The notes under the pieces are model-generated. The model had not been told where the DNA came from. It saw nothing but the letters and a program-made list of their open reading frames with translations, and ran no database searches. Made by a program: the position numbers and the translations under genes. Of a stretch of DNA of 64,000 bases, positions 1 to 7,331 are shown one piece after another. Position 1 is the first letter of the stretch; each line of letters starts with the position of its first letter. This DNA comes from Thermogemmatispora sp042408965 (GTDB taxonomy: Bacteria; Chloroflexota; Ktedonobacteria; Ktedonobacterales; Ktedonobacteraceae): positions 1 to 64,000 of the forward strand of contig JBHOQN010000128.1 in the NCBI GenBank assembly GCA_042408965.1. The letters run 5' to 3'.

Positions 1-202
1 CGAGCAAGAGATGCACATGATCGGGCATGACTTCCATCTCAATCAGTGTTTGCCCCCACTTCTCTACTGTCTCCATGATGAGAACTTTCAACCGTTCATC
101 TATGGGCGGTATGAGTACCTGACGTCGATACTTCGGACAAAGCACCACATGATAATGGCAGATGTATGCTACATTGTTGTTTGTCTTTAAATCATATCTC
201 AT
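1..202 (-). CDS. tnpA: IS200/IS605-family transposase TnpA (Y1 HUH), 5' part
   Basis: Reading the minus strand from the ATG at 202 gives about 67 residues beginning MRYDLKTNNNVAYICHYHVV, followed by LCPKYRRQVL and MPDHVHLLL. The His-x-His pair in DHVH is the metal-binding HUH motif of the small single-strand-DNA transposases of IS200/IS605. The catalytic Tyr would lie beyond the window edge. The gene is cut by the window, so whether the element is complete is unknown. Two hairpins lie just upstream (217-258 and 271-293), matching the usual left-end layout of this family. Family assignment is firm; subfamily is not decided. Confidence 0.9.
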   Translation of the reverse strand, partial: MRYDLKTNNNVAYICHYHVVLCPKYRRQVLIPPIDERLKVLIMETVEKWGQTLIEMEVMPDHVHLLL

Positions 203-216
203 ACAAGAGATTAGAA

Positions 217-258
217 CCCACAAGCAATAGATATGCAAGAGTATCTATTGCTTGTGGG
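217..258 (-). terminator. 17-bp perfect hairpin in the IS200 leader
   Basis: Positions 217-233 and 242-258 are perfect inverted repeats of 17 bp around an 8-nt loop, starting 15 nt upstream of the tnpA start codon. On the minus strand the stem is followed by TTCTAATCT. IS200 elements are known to carry an internal transcription terminator and structured leader that keep tnpA expression low; this hairpin sits in the right place for that role. The function is inferred from position and structure. Confidence 0.65.
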
Positions 259-270
259 AGCACCTTATAT

Positions 271-293
271 CCCCCTGTCTGAAGGCCAGGGGG
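271..293. mobile_element. Left-end hairpin of the IS200/IS605 element
   Basis: CCCCCTG (271-277) and CAGGGGG (287-293) form a 7-bp stem with a 9-nt loop about 70 bp upstream of tnpA. IS200/IS605 TnpA recognises subterminal imperfect hairpins as single strands, so this is the likely left-end recognition structure. The exact element boundary, probably near 294-310, cannot be fixed without an intact copy for comparison. Confidence 0.55.
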
Positions 294-383
294 CTTACGG
301 CACAGAGGCTAAGCACTCACGAGGGGGAGTGCCTCAGCTCTCGCGGCAGGCTGTGGAGCAGAAGCCCAGGCGGCCGAGGCCGG

Positions 384-2285
384 CTACAGAAGCCGCTTCA
401 GATCGCGCTGCATCTCCTGGTAGCTCTGATAGCGGGCGGAGGCCTCCTCCATCAGGGCGCGGCTCAAGATGGCCTCCAGCGCCGGAGAGACTGCCGGATT
501 GAGCTGGCGCAGCGGCGGGTAGCTCGGATAGTGCGGCGGTGCCTGATTGCTCAGAACGTGGTGCATCGTCGCCGCCAGCATGTAGATGCTGGTGCGACGA
601 TCGTAGCGCGTGTCCTTGATGGGCAGATAGGGCGAGAGTGCCAGCTTGCGCGTCGTGCGGTGTCGCGCCTGGCCGGGCGCCTCCAGGGGTGGTGGCGGAA
701 TCTGGAACCCCGTCAGCATAGCGCGTCCGCGTGTGCGCTCGATGATAATGTTGGCAGGTGAGATATCGAAGTGGCGCACGGCTGGCTGCTGCTGCTCCAG
801 GGCGGCGAGGATATTCAGCACGCTGTACAGCCAGCCGACCACGTCGCCCTCCGGCAGAGGCCTGAGCAGTTTCTGCAGGCGATCTTCGAGGCTCTCCCCA
901 TCGATATAGGTCAGCACAAGATAGTAGTGGCGCCCCTCAGCGAAGCGCTCACGAACCTGAGGAACCAGTGGATGGCGCAGACGCGCCAGGGCCTCGCTGG
1001 CGTGGTCGTAGTAAGCGATCTCCTGGGCGCGCCGTGCCAGGGGAAAGTCGGTGCACTCCCAGCGCTTGAGGACCACCTGCTCGCCCCTGGCCTGGGTATC
1101 GGCGGCGACCATCGTGGTCACGTGTGTCTCCTCGCGGCTCTTGAAAACGCGCTGGATGTCGTAGCGGCCTTGCCGCACGCTGACGCCCAGCAGGGGACTG
1201 TGCATAACCAGGGAGGGGGGGATGGTCAGGCGGCCGCAGAGGGAGCAGCAACGCTGGCCGAAGCGCACCCTGGCCTGGCAGTAGGGACAGACGCGATCGT
1301 CGTCGTCGGTGCCACAGTTGCTGCAGCGCTGGGCGCCACTGCGGTTCTGGAAGCCACAGCGCTGGCAGACGTAGCGCTGGAGGGCGAGCGCGACGGCCTC
1401 GCTGCAGGCGTCGGCGAACTGCTGCATATCGCGGTAGCGCTGGTGGTAGTCCTTGGACATGGCACGCAGCAGGACGGCGGCTACCTCGACGGGGATGCGC
1501 GCGTTCCATTGCTGAGGTGAGGGCGGCGGCTCGTTGATGTGGGCGCGCCACATCTCTTCGAGGCGCTGAAAGGTGAAGGGCAGCCGGCCGGCCAGCAGCT
1601 CGTAGCAACAGATGGCGAGCGCGTACTGATCGGTCTCGCGGCGTGGGTTGCCCCTCCACTGCTCGGGTGCCATGTAGGCGGCGGTGCCGGTCACTTCGCC
1701 GAGCGAGGCGTGGGTCTGCATGCCCAGGTAGAAGGTGGTGCCGAAGTCCGAGAGCAGAAGCTGGCCGTTGCGCCCGATGAGCAGGTTGCCGGGCTTGACG
1801 TCCTGGTGGATGAGGCCGCTCTGGTGCACGTATTGCAGGGCCTGGGCGGCCTGCTGGATGTAGGGCAGCAGCTCTTCGACGAAGGCTGTGCGCCGGCCGC
1901 CGTCGGGCTTGCGGAAGAGATCGTAGATCGTTTTCGGCGCGTACTCCATCACCAGATAGGGCCGATCGTCTTCCAACTGCCCGAAGCTATAGACGGGCAG
2001 GATATTCGGGTGTTGCAAGTTGGCGATGCGCCGGGCCTCGTCGAAGAAGCTCCCCAGGGCTTTCTCATTGAACTGGTCGAAACGCAGTACCTTGAGGGCC
2101 AGCGTACGGCTGAGCGGCTCCGATTCGCGTACCTGGTAGACGTAGCCGTAGCTGCCGGCTCCGATGAACGAGACCACCTCGTAGGTGCCGATGCGCGCGC
2201 CAGCGATCAGAAATTCGCAGCGTTGACAGCTCACGGCGTTATCAGGATTCTCGTGCCCTCCGCGTGTGTTCAGACAACGGGCCAC
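384..2285 (-). CDS. Ser/Thr protein kinase with zinc ribbons and a C-terminal pseudokinase domain
   Basis: This 633-residue protein has two kinase folds. The first (about residues 33-300) looks catalytically complete: glycine loop GAGSYG at 42-47, Lys65 in ALKVL, HQDVKPGN at 160-167, DFG at 180-182 and APE at 206-208. A central section (307-350) has four CxxC knuckles (C307/C310, C321/C324, C333/C336, C347/C350), giving two zinc ribbons. The second domain (about 373-633) keeps a possible VLK lysine (K407) and HFDISPAN (505-512) but has TGF in place of DFG and no glycine loop, so it is probably a pseudokinase or sensory partner. The N-terminus also has cysteines (C4, C20, C23). No membrane segment is evident. 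Substrate unknown. A promoter is visible at 2389-2418. Confidence 0.9.
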   Translation of the reverse strand: MARCLNTRGGHENPDNAVSCQRCEFLIAGARIGTYEVVSFIGAGSYGYVYQVRESEPLSRTLALKVLRFDQFNEKALGSFFDEARRIANLQHPNILPVYSFGQLEDDRPYLVMEYAPKTIYDLFRKPDGGRRTAFVEELLPYIQQAAQALQYVHQSGLIHQDVKPGNLLIGRNGQLLLSDFGTTFYLGMQTHASLGEVTGTAAYMAPEQWRGNPRRETDQYALAICCYELLAGRLPFTFQRLEEMWRAHINEPPPSPQQWNARIPVEVAAVLLRAMSKDYHQRYRDMQQFADACSEAVALALQRYVCQRCGFQNRSGAQRCSNCGTDDDDRVCPYCQARVRFGQRCCSLCGRLTIPPSLVMHSPLLGVSVRQGRYDIQRVFKSREETHVTTMVAADTQARGEQVVLKRWECTDFPLARRAQEIAYYDHASEALARLRHPLVPQVRERFAEGRHYYLVLTYIDGESLEDRLQKLLRPLPEGDVVGWLYSVLNILAALEQQQPAVRHFDISPANIIIERTRGRAMLTGFQIPPPPLEAPGQARHRTTRKLALSPYLPIKDTRYDRRTSIYMLAATMHHVLSNQAPPHYPSYPPLRQLNPAVSPALEAILSRALMEEASARYQSYQEMQRDLKRLL

Positions 2286-2388
2286 TCTGCTTCCCCTTTT
2301 GCCGTTGCGACCCCCCTGGCTGGCCTGGTCGCTTCGGGAATTCAGGAGCGCCTGATCGCCTCGCTGATTGGCGCTGCGCTCCTTCTCT

Positions 2389-2418
2389 ACTATATATTTA
2401 CGCTACAGCCTTTGGCAA
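2389..2418 (-). promoter_or_regulatory. Sigma70-type promoter for the kinase gene
   Basis: On the minus strand TTGCCA (2413-2418) and TATAGT (2389-2394) are separated by 18 nt, about 100 nt upstream of the kinase ATG at 2285. The gap from 2286 to 2665 holds no gene; besides this promoter and the ribosome-binding site at its far end, nothing further was recognised there. Confidence 0.5.
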
Positions 2419-2665
2419 GTTGTGTGATTTGCTCCCTGGTCGGGAGCGTGACCCGCCGTGCCGCCTGCACAGACGCGCTTCCACACGATACCACGTCATG
2501 CCTGCGCCAGGCCGGACCAGGTAGGTCCCACGCTGCTCCTCCAGCCTGTGGCGGCAAGCTTCCCGCCCGAAGAACGGTGGAGGCTCCGCGTGCCGATGGA
2601 GTATCATAGTCTCTGGCACATCTCCATTCGCTTGCCCTATATGCATAAGGATAAGGAAGGAGTCT

Positions 2666-3366
2666 ATGCGCTTGATTGTTCAGGACGAGATCTTTGGCCT
2701 TTTCCCCGGCCTGCACCTGGCCATGGTGGTTGCCGAGGGGATCGATCATCACAGGGTGCCGCAGGCGGTCAGCCGGGAGTGGTGGCGCACCTGGGAGGCC
2801 GCTGGAAAGCAGGCCGCGCTCTATGGCAACGCCCAGTCACATCCCCGTGTCCGACCCTGGCGTGAGCGCCTGCGCGCCCTGGGCGTCTCTGGTAAATTCC
2901 CCAGCTCCGTCGAGGCGCTGCTACAGCGAGCCTTGAAGGGGAGAGCCGTTCAGCATCAACGGGCTGGTCGACTTCTACAACACGCTCTCATTGCGCCATG
3001 TCATCCCTGTCGGCGGCTTCGACCTGGACCAGGTGCAGGGTCCTCTGGAACTGCGCCTCACGCACGAAGGTGATCAGTTCACGGCTCTGGGCGAAGAGGT
3101 GCCAGAGCGGGTGCAGGCCGGGGAGGTAGCCTATACCGACGGCAGCACGGTGTTAACGCGCCACTTTGTCTGGCGTCAGTCACGCCAGGCGGCTCATTGC
3201 CCTTGAGACGCGCCGTGCCTTGCTGGTCTCTGAGTCTCTCGGCGAGGTAGGTCCGCGTGTGGCGCAGGCCGTCCTTGAGGACCTCGTCAGCGGTCTGCAG
3301 CGCTACTTCGGCGCCACCGTTCGTCCCTTCCTGCTCTCGGCAGCGCGACCGCTGGCGGAGTGGTAG
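2666..3366 (+). pseudogene. B3/B4 tRNA-binding-domain protein, broken by two frameshifts
   Basis: Three consecutive reading frames join into one B3/B4 domain protein (COG3382 type), related to the editing module of phenylalanyl-tRNA synthetase beta. The start at 2666 has a good ribosome-binding site (AAGGAAGG). Frame one encodes MRLIVQDEIFGLFPGL through LLQRALKG. Near 2939-2943 the reading shifts by one base to EPFSINGLVDFYNTLSLRHV. Near 3180-3200 it shifts again to RLIALETRRALLVSESLGEV, ending LLSAARPLAEW. The joined product, about 233 residues, is the normal size for a solo B3/B4 protein, and nothing else is missing. Either the gene is recently inactivated or the assembly has two indel errors. 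Solo B3/B4 proteins have been proposed to act on tRNA or mischarged tRNA; the exact role here is unknown. Confidence 0.75.
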
Positions 3367-3523
3367 CGTCGCAGGACGAGGTCTCGTGCCTGGCCCTCTG
3401 CCTCGTCCCTGCCCCCGTCAGGATCTTCCCGACTCCGACCTCCTTCTCTCTCCGCCTGCACTTGCGCCAGAGCTGCGTGCCTGGCCCCCAGGAGGCTCCT
3501 GTCTGTGGAGGTCAGCTTCCCAT

Positions 3524-3594
3524 AGATACGAAACACTTGCGTTTCTTAAAGCACTGTGTTATGCTCAATATAGAAACGATACTGTTTCGTATCT
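3524..3594 (+). promoter_or_regulatory. Promoter with symmetric repressor-type operator
   Basis: TTGCGT (3537-3542) and TATGCT (3560-3565) are 17 nt apart on the plus strand. The promoter is framed by an 11-bp inverted repeat, AGATACGAAAC (3524-3534) and GTTTCGTATCT (3584-3594). Each arm is part of a smaller dyad: GAAAC-N6-GTTTC at 3530-3545, overlapping the -35 box, and GATAC-N6-GTATC at 3578-3593. This arrangement is typical of an autoregulated repressor promoter such as those of TetR-family genes. Downstream there is a ribosome-binding site (AGGAAGTGAGG) and an ATG at 3619, but the frame closes after about 32 codons, so the controlled gene appears lost. Confidence 0.55.
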
Positions 3595-3641
3595 AAATAG
3601 GAAGTGAGGCAGTAACTCATGATGATCTCCTTCCTTTCTCA

Positions 3642-3700
3642 GGGGAAGCCGCGGAACGCCAGCAAGAGCAGGTGTGGGCGCCTGCTCTCTCGGCTTCCCC
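3642..3700. repeat. Nested stem-loop structure
   Basis: GGGGAAGCCG (3642-3651) pairs with CGGCTTCCCC (3691-3700), and inside it AGAGCAGG (3665-3672) pairs with CCTGCTCT (3681-3688). The result is a 59-nt two-tier hairpin. No U-run follows, so it is not a classical terminator. It lies in the gene-free stretch 3367-3758, inside the short frame that follows the orphan promoter. It could be a leader RNA, a palindromic repeat or a relic of a mobile element; no second copy was noticed in this window. Confidence 0.45.
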
Positions 3701-3758
3701 AACACCAGTATCCGTAACTGCATCAGTTATGAATCGGCCGCAAAAAAAAGACGCCCGT

Positions 3759-4196
3759 TCAGGGCAGAGAGGGTCGCGGGTCCTCGCAGGCTGTCTCAAG
3801 GACCTGGGCAATGGTCTGCTGCGCCAGAGCCTGTCTGAAGGCTTCCTCTGCTCTGCCGAAGTAGATCAGCAAGGTCCGCTGGATATTCCGGCCAATCAGA
3901 CAGTCGGGATTGGGCACGCTATGATGCAGTGCCAGCAACGGGTCATCGCCCACGGCCTGATAGACGTCGAGCAGAGTGATCGCAGAGGCAGGACGCAGAA
4001 GACGCCAGCCGCCACCAACGCCCGGCTGCGAGGCAACCAGCCCGGCCTGGCTCAACATGCCCAGAATACGGCGAATAAAGACCGGATTGGTATTGACGCT
4101 GGCCGCGATCAACGCCGAGGTCTGTGGCTCATTCGCCTGCTGGGCAAGCAAGGTAAGAATGTGGATGGCGACAGCCAGCCTGGTACTGGTCGTCAT
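3759..4196 (-). CDS. Rrf2-family transcriptional regulator (YwnA-like)
   Basis: The 145-residue protein has an N-terminal winged helix (TRLAVAIHILTLLAQ, then TNPVFIRRILGMLSQAGLV and the wing PGVGGGWRLLRP), the hallmark of Rrf2 regulators. It lacks the three clustered cysteines that hold an Fe-S cluster in IscR/NsrR; only one Cys appears in the central NPDCLIGRNIQ stretch, the pattern of the cluster-free YwnA branch. It is therefore probably a DNA-binding repressor that senses something other than Fe-S status. A near-perfect promoter lies upstream (4224-4252). It may regulate itself or the disrupted locus next door; the signal is unknown. Confidence 0.85.
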   Translation of the reverse strand: MTTSTRLAVAIHILTLLAQQANEPQTSALIAASVNTNPVFIRRILGMLSQAGLVASQPGVGGGWRLLRPASAITLLDVYQAVGDDPLLALHHSVPNPDCLIGRNIQRTLLIYFGRAEEAFRQALAQQTIAQVLETACEDPRPSLP

Positions 4197-4223
4197 GCCT
4201 GCCCCCCTTCCCTATCTGTCACT

Positions 4224-4252
4224 ATTGTAGTTACATATGCGCCTGATGTCAA
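4224..4252 (-). promoter_or_regulatory. Promoter of the Rrf2 gene
   Basis: On the minus strand TTGACA (4247-4252) and TACAAT (4224-4229) are exactly 17 nt apart, about 30 nt before the ATG at 4196. The match to the sigma70 consensus is very strong. The start region between -10 and ATG is short enough for operator control by the Rrf2 protein itself. Confidence 0.7.
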
Positions 4253-4285
4253 GAAAGCGGTGCGAGATCCGACCGTCAGCGAGAC

Positions 4286-4311
4286 AGGAGCAATCGCCGG
4301 TGATTGCTCCT
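4286..4311. terminator. Hairpin between the Rrf2 promoter and gltA
   Basis: AGGAGCAATC (4286-4295) and GATTGCTCCT (4302-4311) form a perfect 10-bp stem with a 6-nt loop. It lies 66 nt downstream of the citrate synthase stop codon on the minus strand and so is a plausible 3' end of that transcript, separating it from the Rrf2 promoter. No long U-run follows. Confidence 0.5.
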
Positions 4312-4376
4312 GAGATCACAGTGGGAACTTCCTCAGCAAAAACAGAGAGCGTCAGCGTACACGCGCCGCCCGGGCG

Positions 4377-5498
4377 TTAGCCGCGCTGGTCAAGCGGCAC
4401 ATACGCAACGTTCTTTGGTCCGACATATTCACCACGCGGGCGGATCAGGCGATTATTGGCGTATTGCTCCATGACATGTGCCGTCCAGCCAGTGATGCGG
4501 CTGCTCGCAAAGACCGGTGTATCCTGGTCGATCGGAATCCCCAGCATGTAGTAGACAGAAGCCGAGTAGAAATCGACGTTGGCATTCAACCCCTTGTGCT
4601 CTTTAACGTATGCCTCGACAATGCGCGACATCTCGTACCAGCGTGAGTCACCCTTGCGTTTCCCCAGCTCCTCAGAGATGGCGCGCAGATGGGTGGCACG
4701 CGGATCCTCGGTGCGATAGACGCGATGGCCGAAGCCCATCACCCGCTCCTTGCGCTCGAGCATCCCGCGCACATACTCCTCGGCACGACCCACTTCACCG
4801 ATACGCTGCAGCATGCGCATGACCTGCTCATTGGCGCCACCGTGGAGGGGACCAGAGAGCGTCCCCACAGCGGCCGTGATCGCGGCGTACATATCCGCCA
4901 GCGTGCCCGCCGCCACGCGCGCAGCAAAGGTCGAGGCGTTCAGCTCATGGTCGGCATGCAGGATGAGCGCGATGTCGAGCACGTGCGCATCGTAGGCATC
5001 GGGCATCTCACCCTTGAGCATGTAGAGGAAGTTGGTGGCATGATCGCCATCGGCGAGCGGCGCCACTGGTTCGCGCCCATTGCGCAGGTGCTCCCAGGCC
5101 GTCACGATTGTGGGAAAGGCCGCCGTCAGACGCACAGCCCGATGCACGTTGGCCTCTCGCGAGCGATCGGCGATATCGGGATCAAAAGCGGAGAGGGCCG
5201 AAACGGCGGTGCGCAGCACATCCATCGGAGGCGTTGACGTGGGGAGCAGACGCATGACATCAATCACGCGCCCCGGCAGCGGACGATTCGCTCGTAGCTC
5301 GGCCACAAGCGCCTCGAGCTGGCCTCGGGTGGGCAGGCTGCCGTGCCAGAGCAAATAGGCGGTCTCTTCAAACGAGGAATGAGCAACAAGGTCATGAATG
5401 TCAATGCCATAATATGTCAGCTTGCCGAGTTTACCATCCAGGTCACAGATCTGGGAATGAGCGGCAACGACATCTTCAAGGCCTTCGGTGGTAGGCAT
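4377..5498 (-). CDS. gltA: Citrate synthase
   Basis: This enzyme condenses acetyl-CoA and oxaloacetate to citrate, the entry step of the TCA and glyoxylate cycles. The 373-residue length fits the short Gram-positive/archaeal type. Active-site motifs are present: HADHELNAST (184-190), GPLHGGANEQV with His219, GFGHRVY with His258 and NVDFYSA with Asp309. The start at 5498 follows a good ribosome-binding site (AAGGAG, 6 nt away). Its own promoter lies at 5634-5663. A related function, 2-methylcitrate synthase, cannot be excluded from sequence alone, but aceA and aceB elsewhere in the window fit citrate synthase. Confidence 0.92.
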   Translation of the reverse strand: MPTTEGLEDVVAAHSQICDLDGKLGKLTYYGIDIHDLVAHSSFEETAYLLWHGSLPTRGQLEALVAELRANRPLPGRVIDVMRLLPTSTPPMDVLRTAVSALSAFDPDIADRSREANVHRAVRLTAAFPTIVTAWEHLRNGREPVAPLADGDHATNFLYMLKGEMPDAYDAHVLDIALILHADHELNASTFAARVAAGTLADMYAAITAAVGTLSGPLHGGANEQVMRMLQRIGEVGRAEEYVRGMLERKERVMGFGHRVYRTEDPRATHLRAISEELGKRKGDSRWYEMSRIVEAYVKEHKGLNANVDFYSASVYYMLGIPIDQDTPVFASSRITGWTAHVMEQYANNRLIRPRGEYVGPKNVAYVPLDQRG

Positions 5499-5633
5499 AG
5501 AAGCTCCTTATAGGGGACGTATGCTTCGCGTGAGCAGGAGGCGCAGCTCAACGTCCGACGTGTCGGGCAACTGCTGCTTCCACAGCGAAGCAGACCTACT
5601 TCGCCACAACAAATCATATGGGTTGTGTAAAGT

Positions 5634-5663
5634 ATTATAATCTCGCAATCTTTGCGGTGTCAA
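5634..5663 (-). promoter_or_regulatory. Strong promoter of gltA
   Basis: On the minus strand TTGACA (5658-5663) and TATAAT (5634-5639) are both perfect consensus hexamers, separated by 18 nt. The -35 box overlaps the last codons of the upstream acyltransferase gene, which ends at 5660. Transcription would begin near 5627, giving a leader of about 130 nt before the gltA ATG. This makes gltA independent of the acyltransferase gene. Confidence 0.75.
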
Positions 5664-7147
5664 CGTAAAGCGGGCCGAGTGTGGTCACCACCAGACTCAT
5701 ACTCGACCGCCTGTCTTTCTGCCTGGCTGGCGGCCCCCCGCTCGCGGCCAGACCGCTGGTTCCCACCAGACAGCGGTTCTGGTCCTGACGGCCCGCCAGG
5801 CCGCTGCGCCGTCAGCCGACTCCCCAATCTCATGAAGGGCCGCTCAATCAGCGCATACGACAGCCCCGCCAGGGGGATCACCGCCACAATCACCCACAGC
5901 CAGTACAGCCCATAGGCCAGCCGCCCGTCCAGTCCGCTCATCCACGACTGCGTATATTCCTCAAACAGAGCGATCAGCACCAGATGCCAGATATAAAGAC
6001 TATAAGAAATCGCTCCGACCCAGCGCACGTAGCGCCACTCCAGGGGACGCCGCAGGTAGGCCGGCCCGAAGAGCAGCGCCGCCATACACGCGCCGTAGCC
6101 CAGAGCAAAGCCCAGCTCACTCAGCGAGCTATAGGCAGGAGCCAGGACATCGAGCCAGGGGAAGGTGTGCAGATCCTGATCGAGGTGCCAGAGCGCCATG
6201 AAACAGAGCAGCGCGATGCCAGCCCCCCCCAGAGGCAGGCTATAGCGCTGCAGCCAGGACACCAGACGACTCTGCCATGCCCGCATCCGTCCATAGGCAT
6301 AGCAGGTCGCCAACAGCATGCCAATGGCGAAATCCTCCAGAAACTTCCCCGCCATCCCATGCAGAAAAAACAGCGCCACATTGAGCACCGTCCGCGGCAC
6401 CAGCAAGGTCTCCCCCGGATGGCTCACATAGTAATCACCCCAGCAGCGCACCAGCAGCGCCCACACCATCAGGCCCCCGAGGCAGGCACCGATCGCCGGG
6501 AAACGGCTTCTCTGCGGAACACGCCGGACCAGCAGATACCCCCCCAGGGCCAGCAGCGGCAGGAGTAGATAAAATTGCCACTCCACCGCCAGCGTCCAGT
6601 AGGGACCATTGATCTTACGAAAGGTTTCCGGCGTTGAATCCATGAAGAAGGTCACAAAGAGCAAGAGATCCCGCCAGTGCTGCGGCTGCAGATAAGCGGG
6701 CTGCCAGAAGAAGACCAGCAGAGCCAGCGAGACGTAGTAGGCCGGCAGAATACGAAAGGCTCGCCGCAGATAGAAGCGGCGAGCGGATGGCCAGCCCTGC
6801 TCATCCGCCAACAAGGCCCGCGCATAGGGCAGGAAGAGCAGAAAACCAGAGAGCACAAAAAAGAGCGTGACCCCGGTCCCCCCGGCCAGCAGCAGCGCGC
6901 TGGCAATCGGGAAGTCCTGGGGCTGCCAGAGCTGCTGATGGTAGGTCGTCCAGTTGACATGAAAGGTGACCACGGCCAGACAGGCCAGCGCGCGCAGCCC
7001 ATCCAGCACAGGAATTGTCGCCGCTTGCTGCTCGCCATCGAAGAAGGCGCGCAAACGTTGATCAATCCAGCGTGAACCAGCAACAATGTAGGAGAGAGGG
7101 CCATGCCACAGCGCCGAGCTGGCCCTAGAAGACTTCATCTTTCCCAT
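5660..7147 (-). CDS. Acyltransferase 3 family membrane protein (OafA-like)
   Basis: The 495-residue protein carries the acyltransferase-3 signature PVLDGLRALACLAVVTFHV near residues 46-64, with the conserved His in the first membrane segment, then about ten hydrophobic helices and a FVLSGFLLFLPYARAL segment. It ends in a polar tail. Members transfer acetyl or other acyl groups from the cytoplasmic face to extracellular sugars, peptidoglycan or lipids. There is no adjacent polysaccharide cluster, so the acceptor cannot be guessed. It reads into the gltA promoter. Confidence 0.85.
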   Translation of the reverse strand: MGKMKSSRASSALWHGPLSYIVAGSRWIDQRLRAFFDGEQQAATIPVLDGLRALACLAVVTFHVNWTTYHQQLWQPQDFPIASALLLAGGTGVTLFFVLSGFLLFLPYARALLADEQGWPSARRFYLRRAFRILPAYYVSLALLVFFWQPAYLQPQHWRDLLLFVTFFMDSTPETFRKINGPYWTLAVEWQFYLLLPLLALGGYLLVRRVPQRSRFPAIGACLGGLMVWALLVRCWGDYYVSHPGETLLVPRTVLNVALFFLHGMAGKFLEDFAIGMLLATCYAYGRMRAWQSRLVSWLQRYSLPLGGAGIALLCFMALWHLDQDLHTFPWLDVLAPAYSSLSELGFALGYGACMAALLFGPAYLRRPLEWRYVRWVGAISYSLYIWHLVLIALFEEYTQSWMSGLDGRLAYGLYWLWVIVAVIPLAGLSYALIERPFMRLGSRLTAQRPGGPSGPEPLSGGNQRSGRERGAASQAERQAVEYESGGDHTRPALR

Positions 7148-7331
7148 GTAATTGGAGAACGCAACAGCCGGCTAGATAGTGACAGCAGCCCCCAATCTCC
7201 CCAGGACCGCGCTCGATCCCGCCACCGCAGGGCGCTCCCTGCCAGCGGCCTGCCGCCTGCCGAATGTGGTATCCTGAAGAGCGCCTCAGGGCGCCAGGTC
7301 AACTCATCCGAACCCTCAAGGAGAGCCCCGC

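Noticed and set aside
1539..2609. Long plus-strand reading frame opposite the kinase gene
   Set aside because: It mirrors the codons of the kinase, has no recognisable domain and no ribosome-binding site; similar long antisense frames occur opposite other GC-rich genes here.
3303..3536. Minus-strand frame as a TetR repressor for the operator at 3524-3594
   Set aside because: Its translation shows no HTH or TetR pattern.
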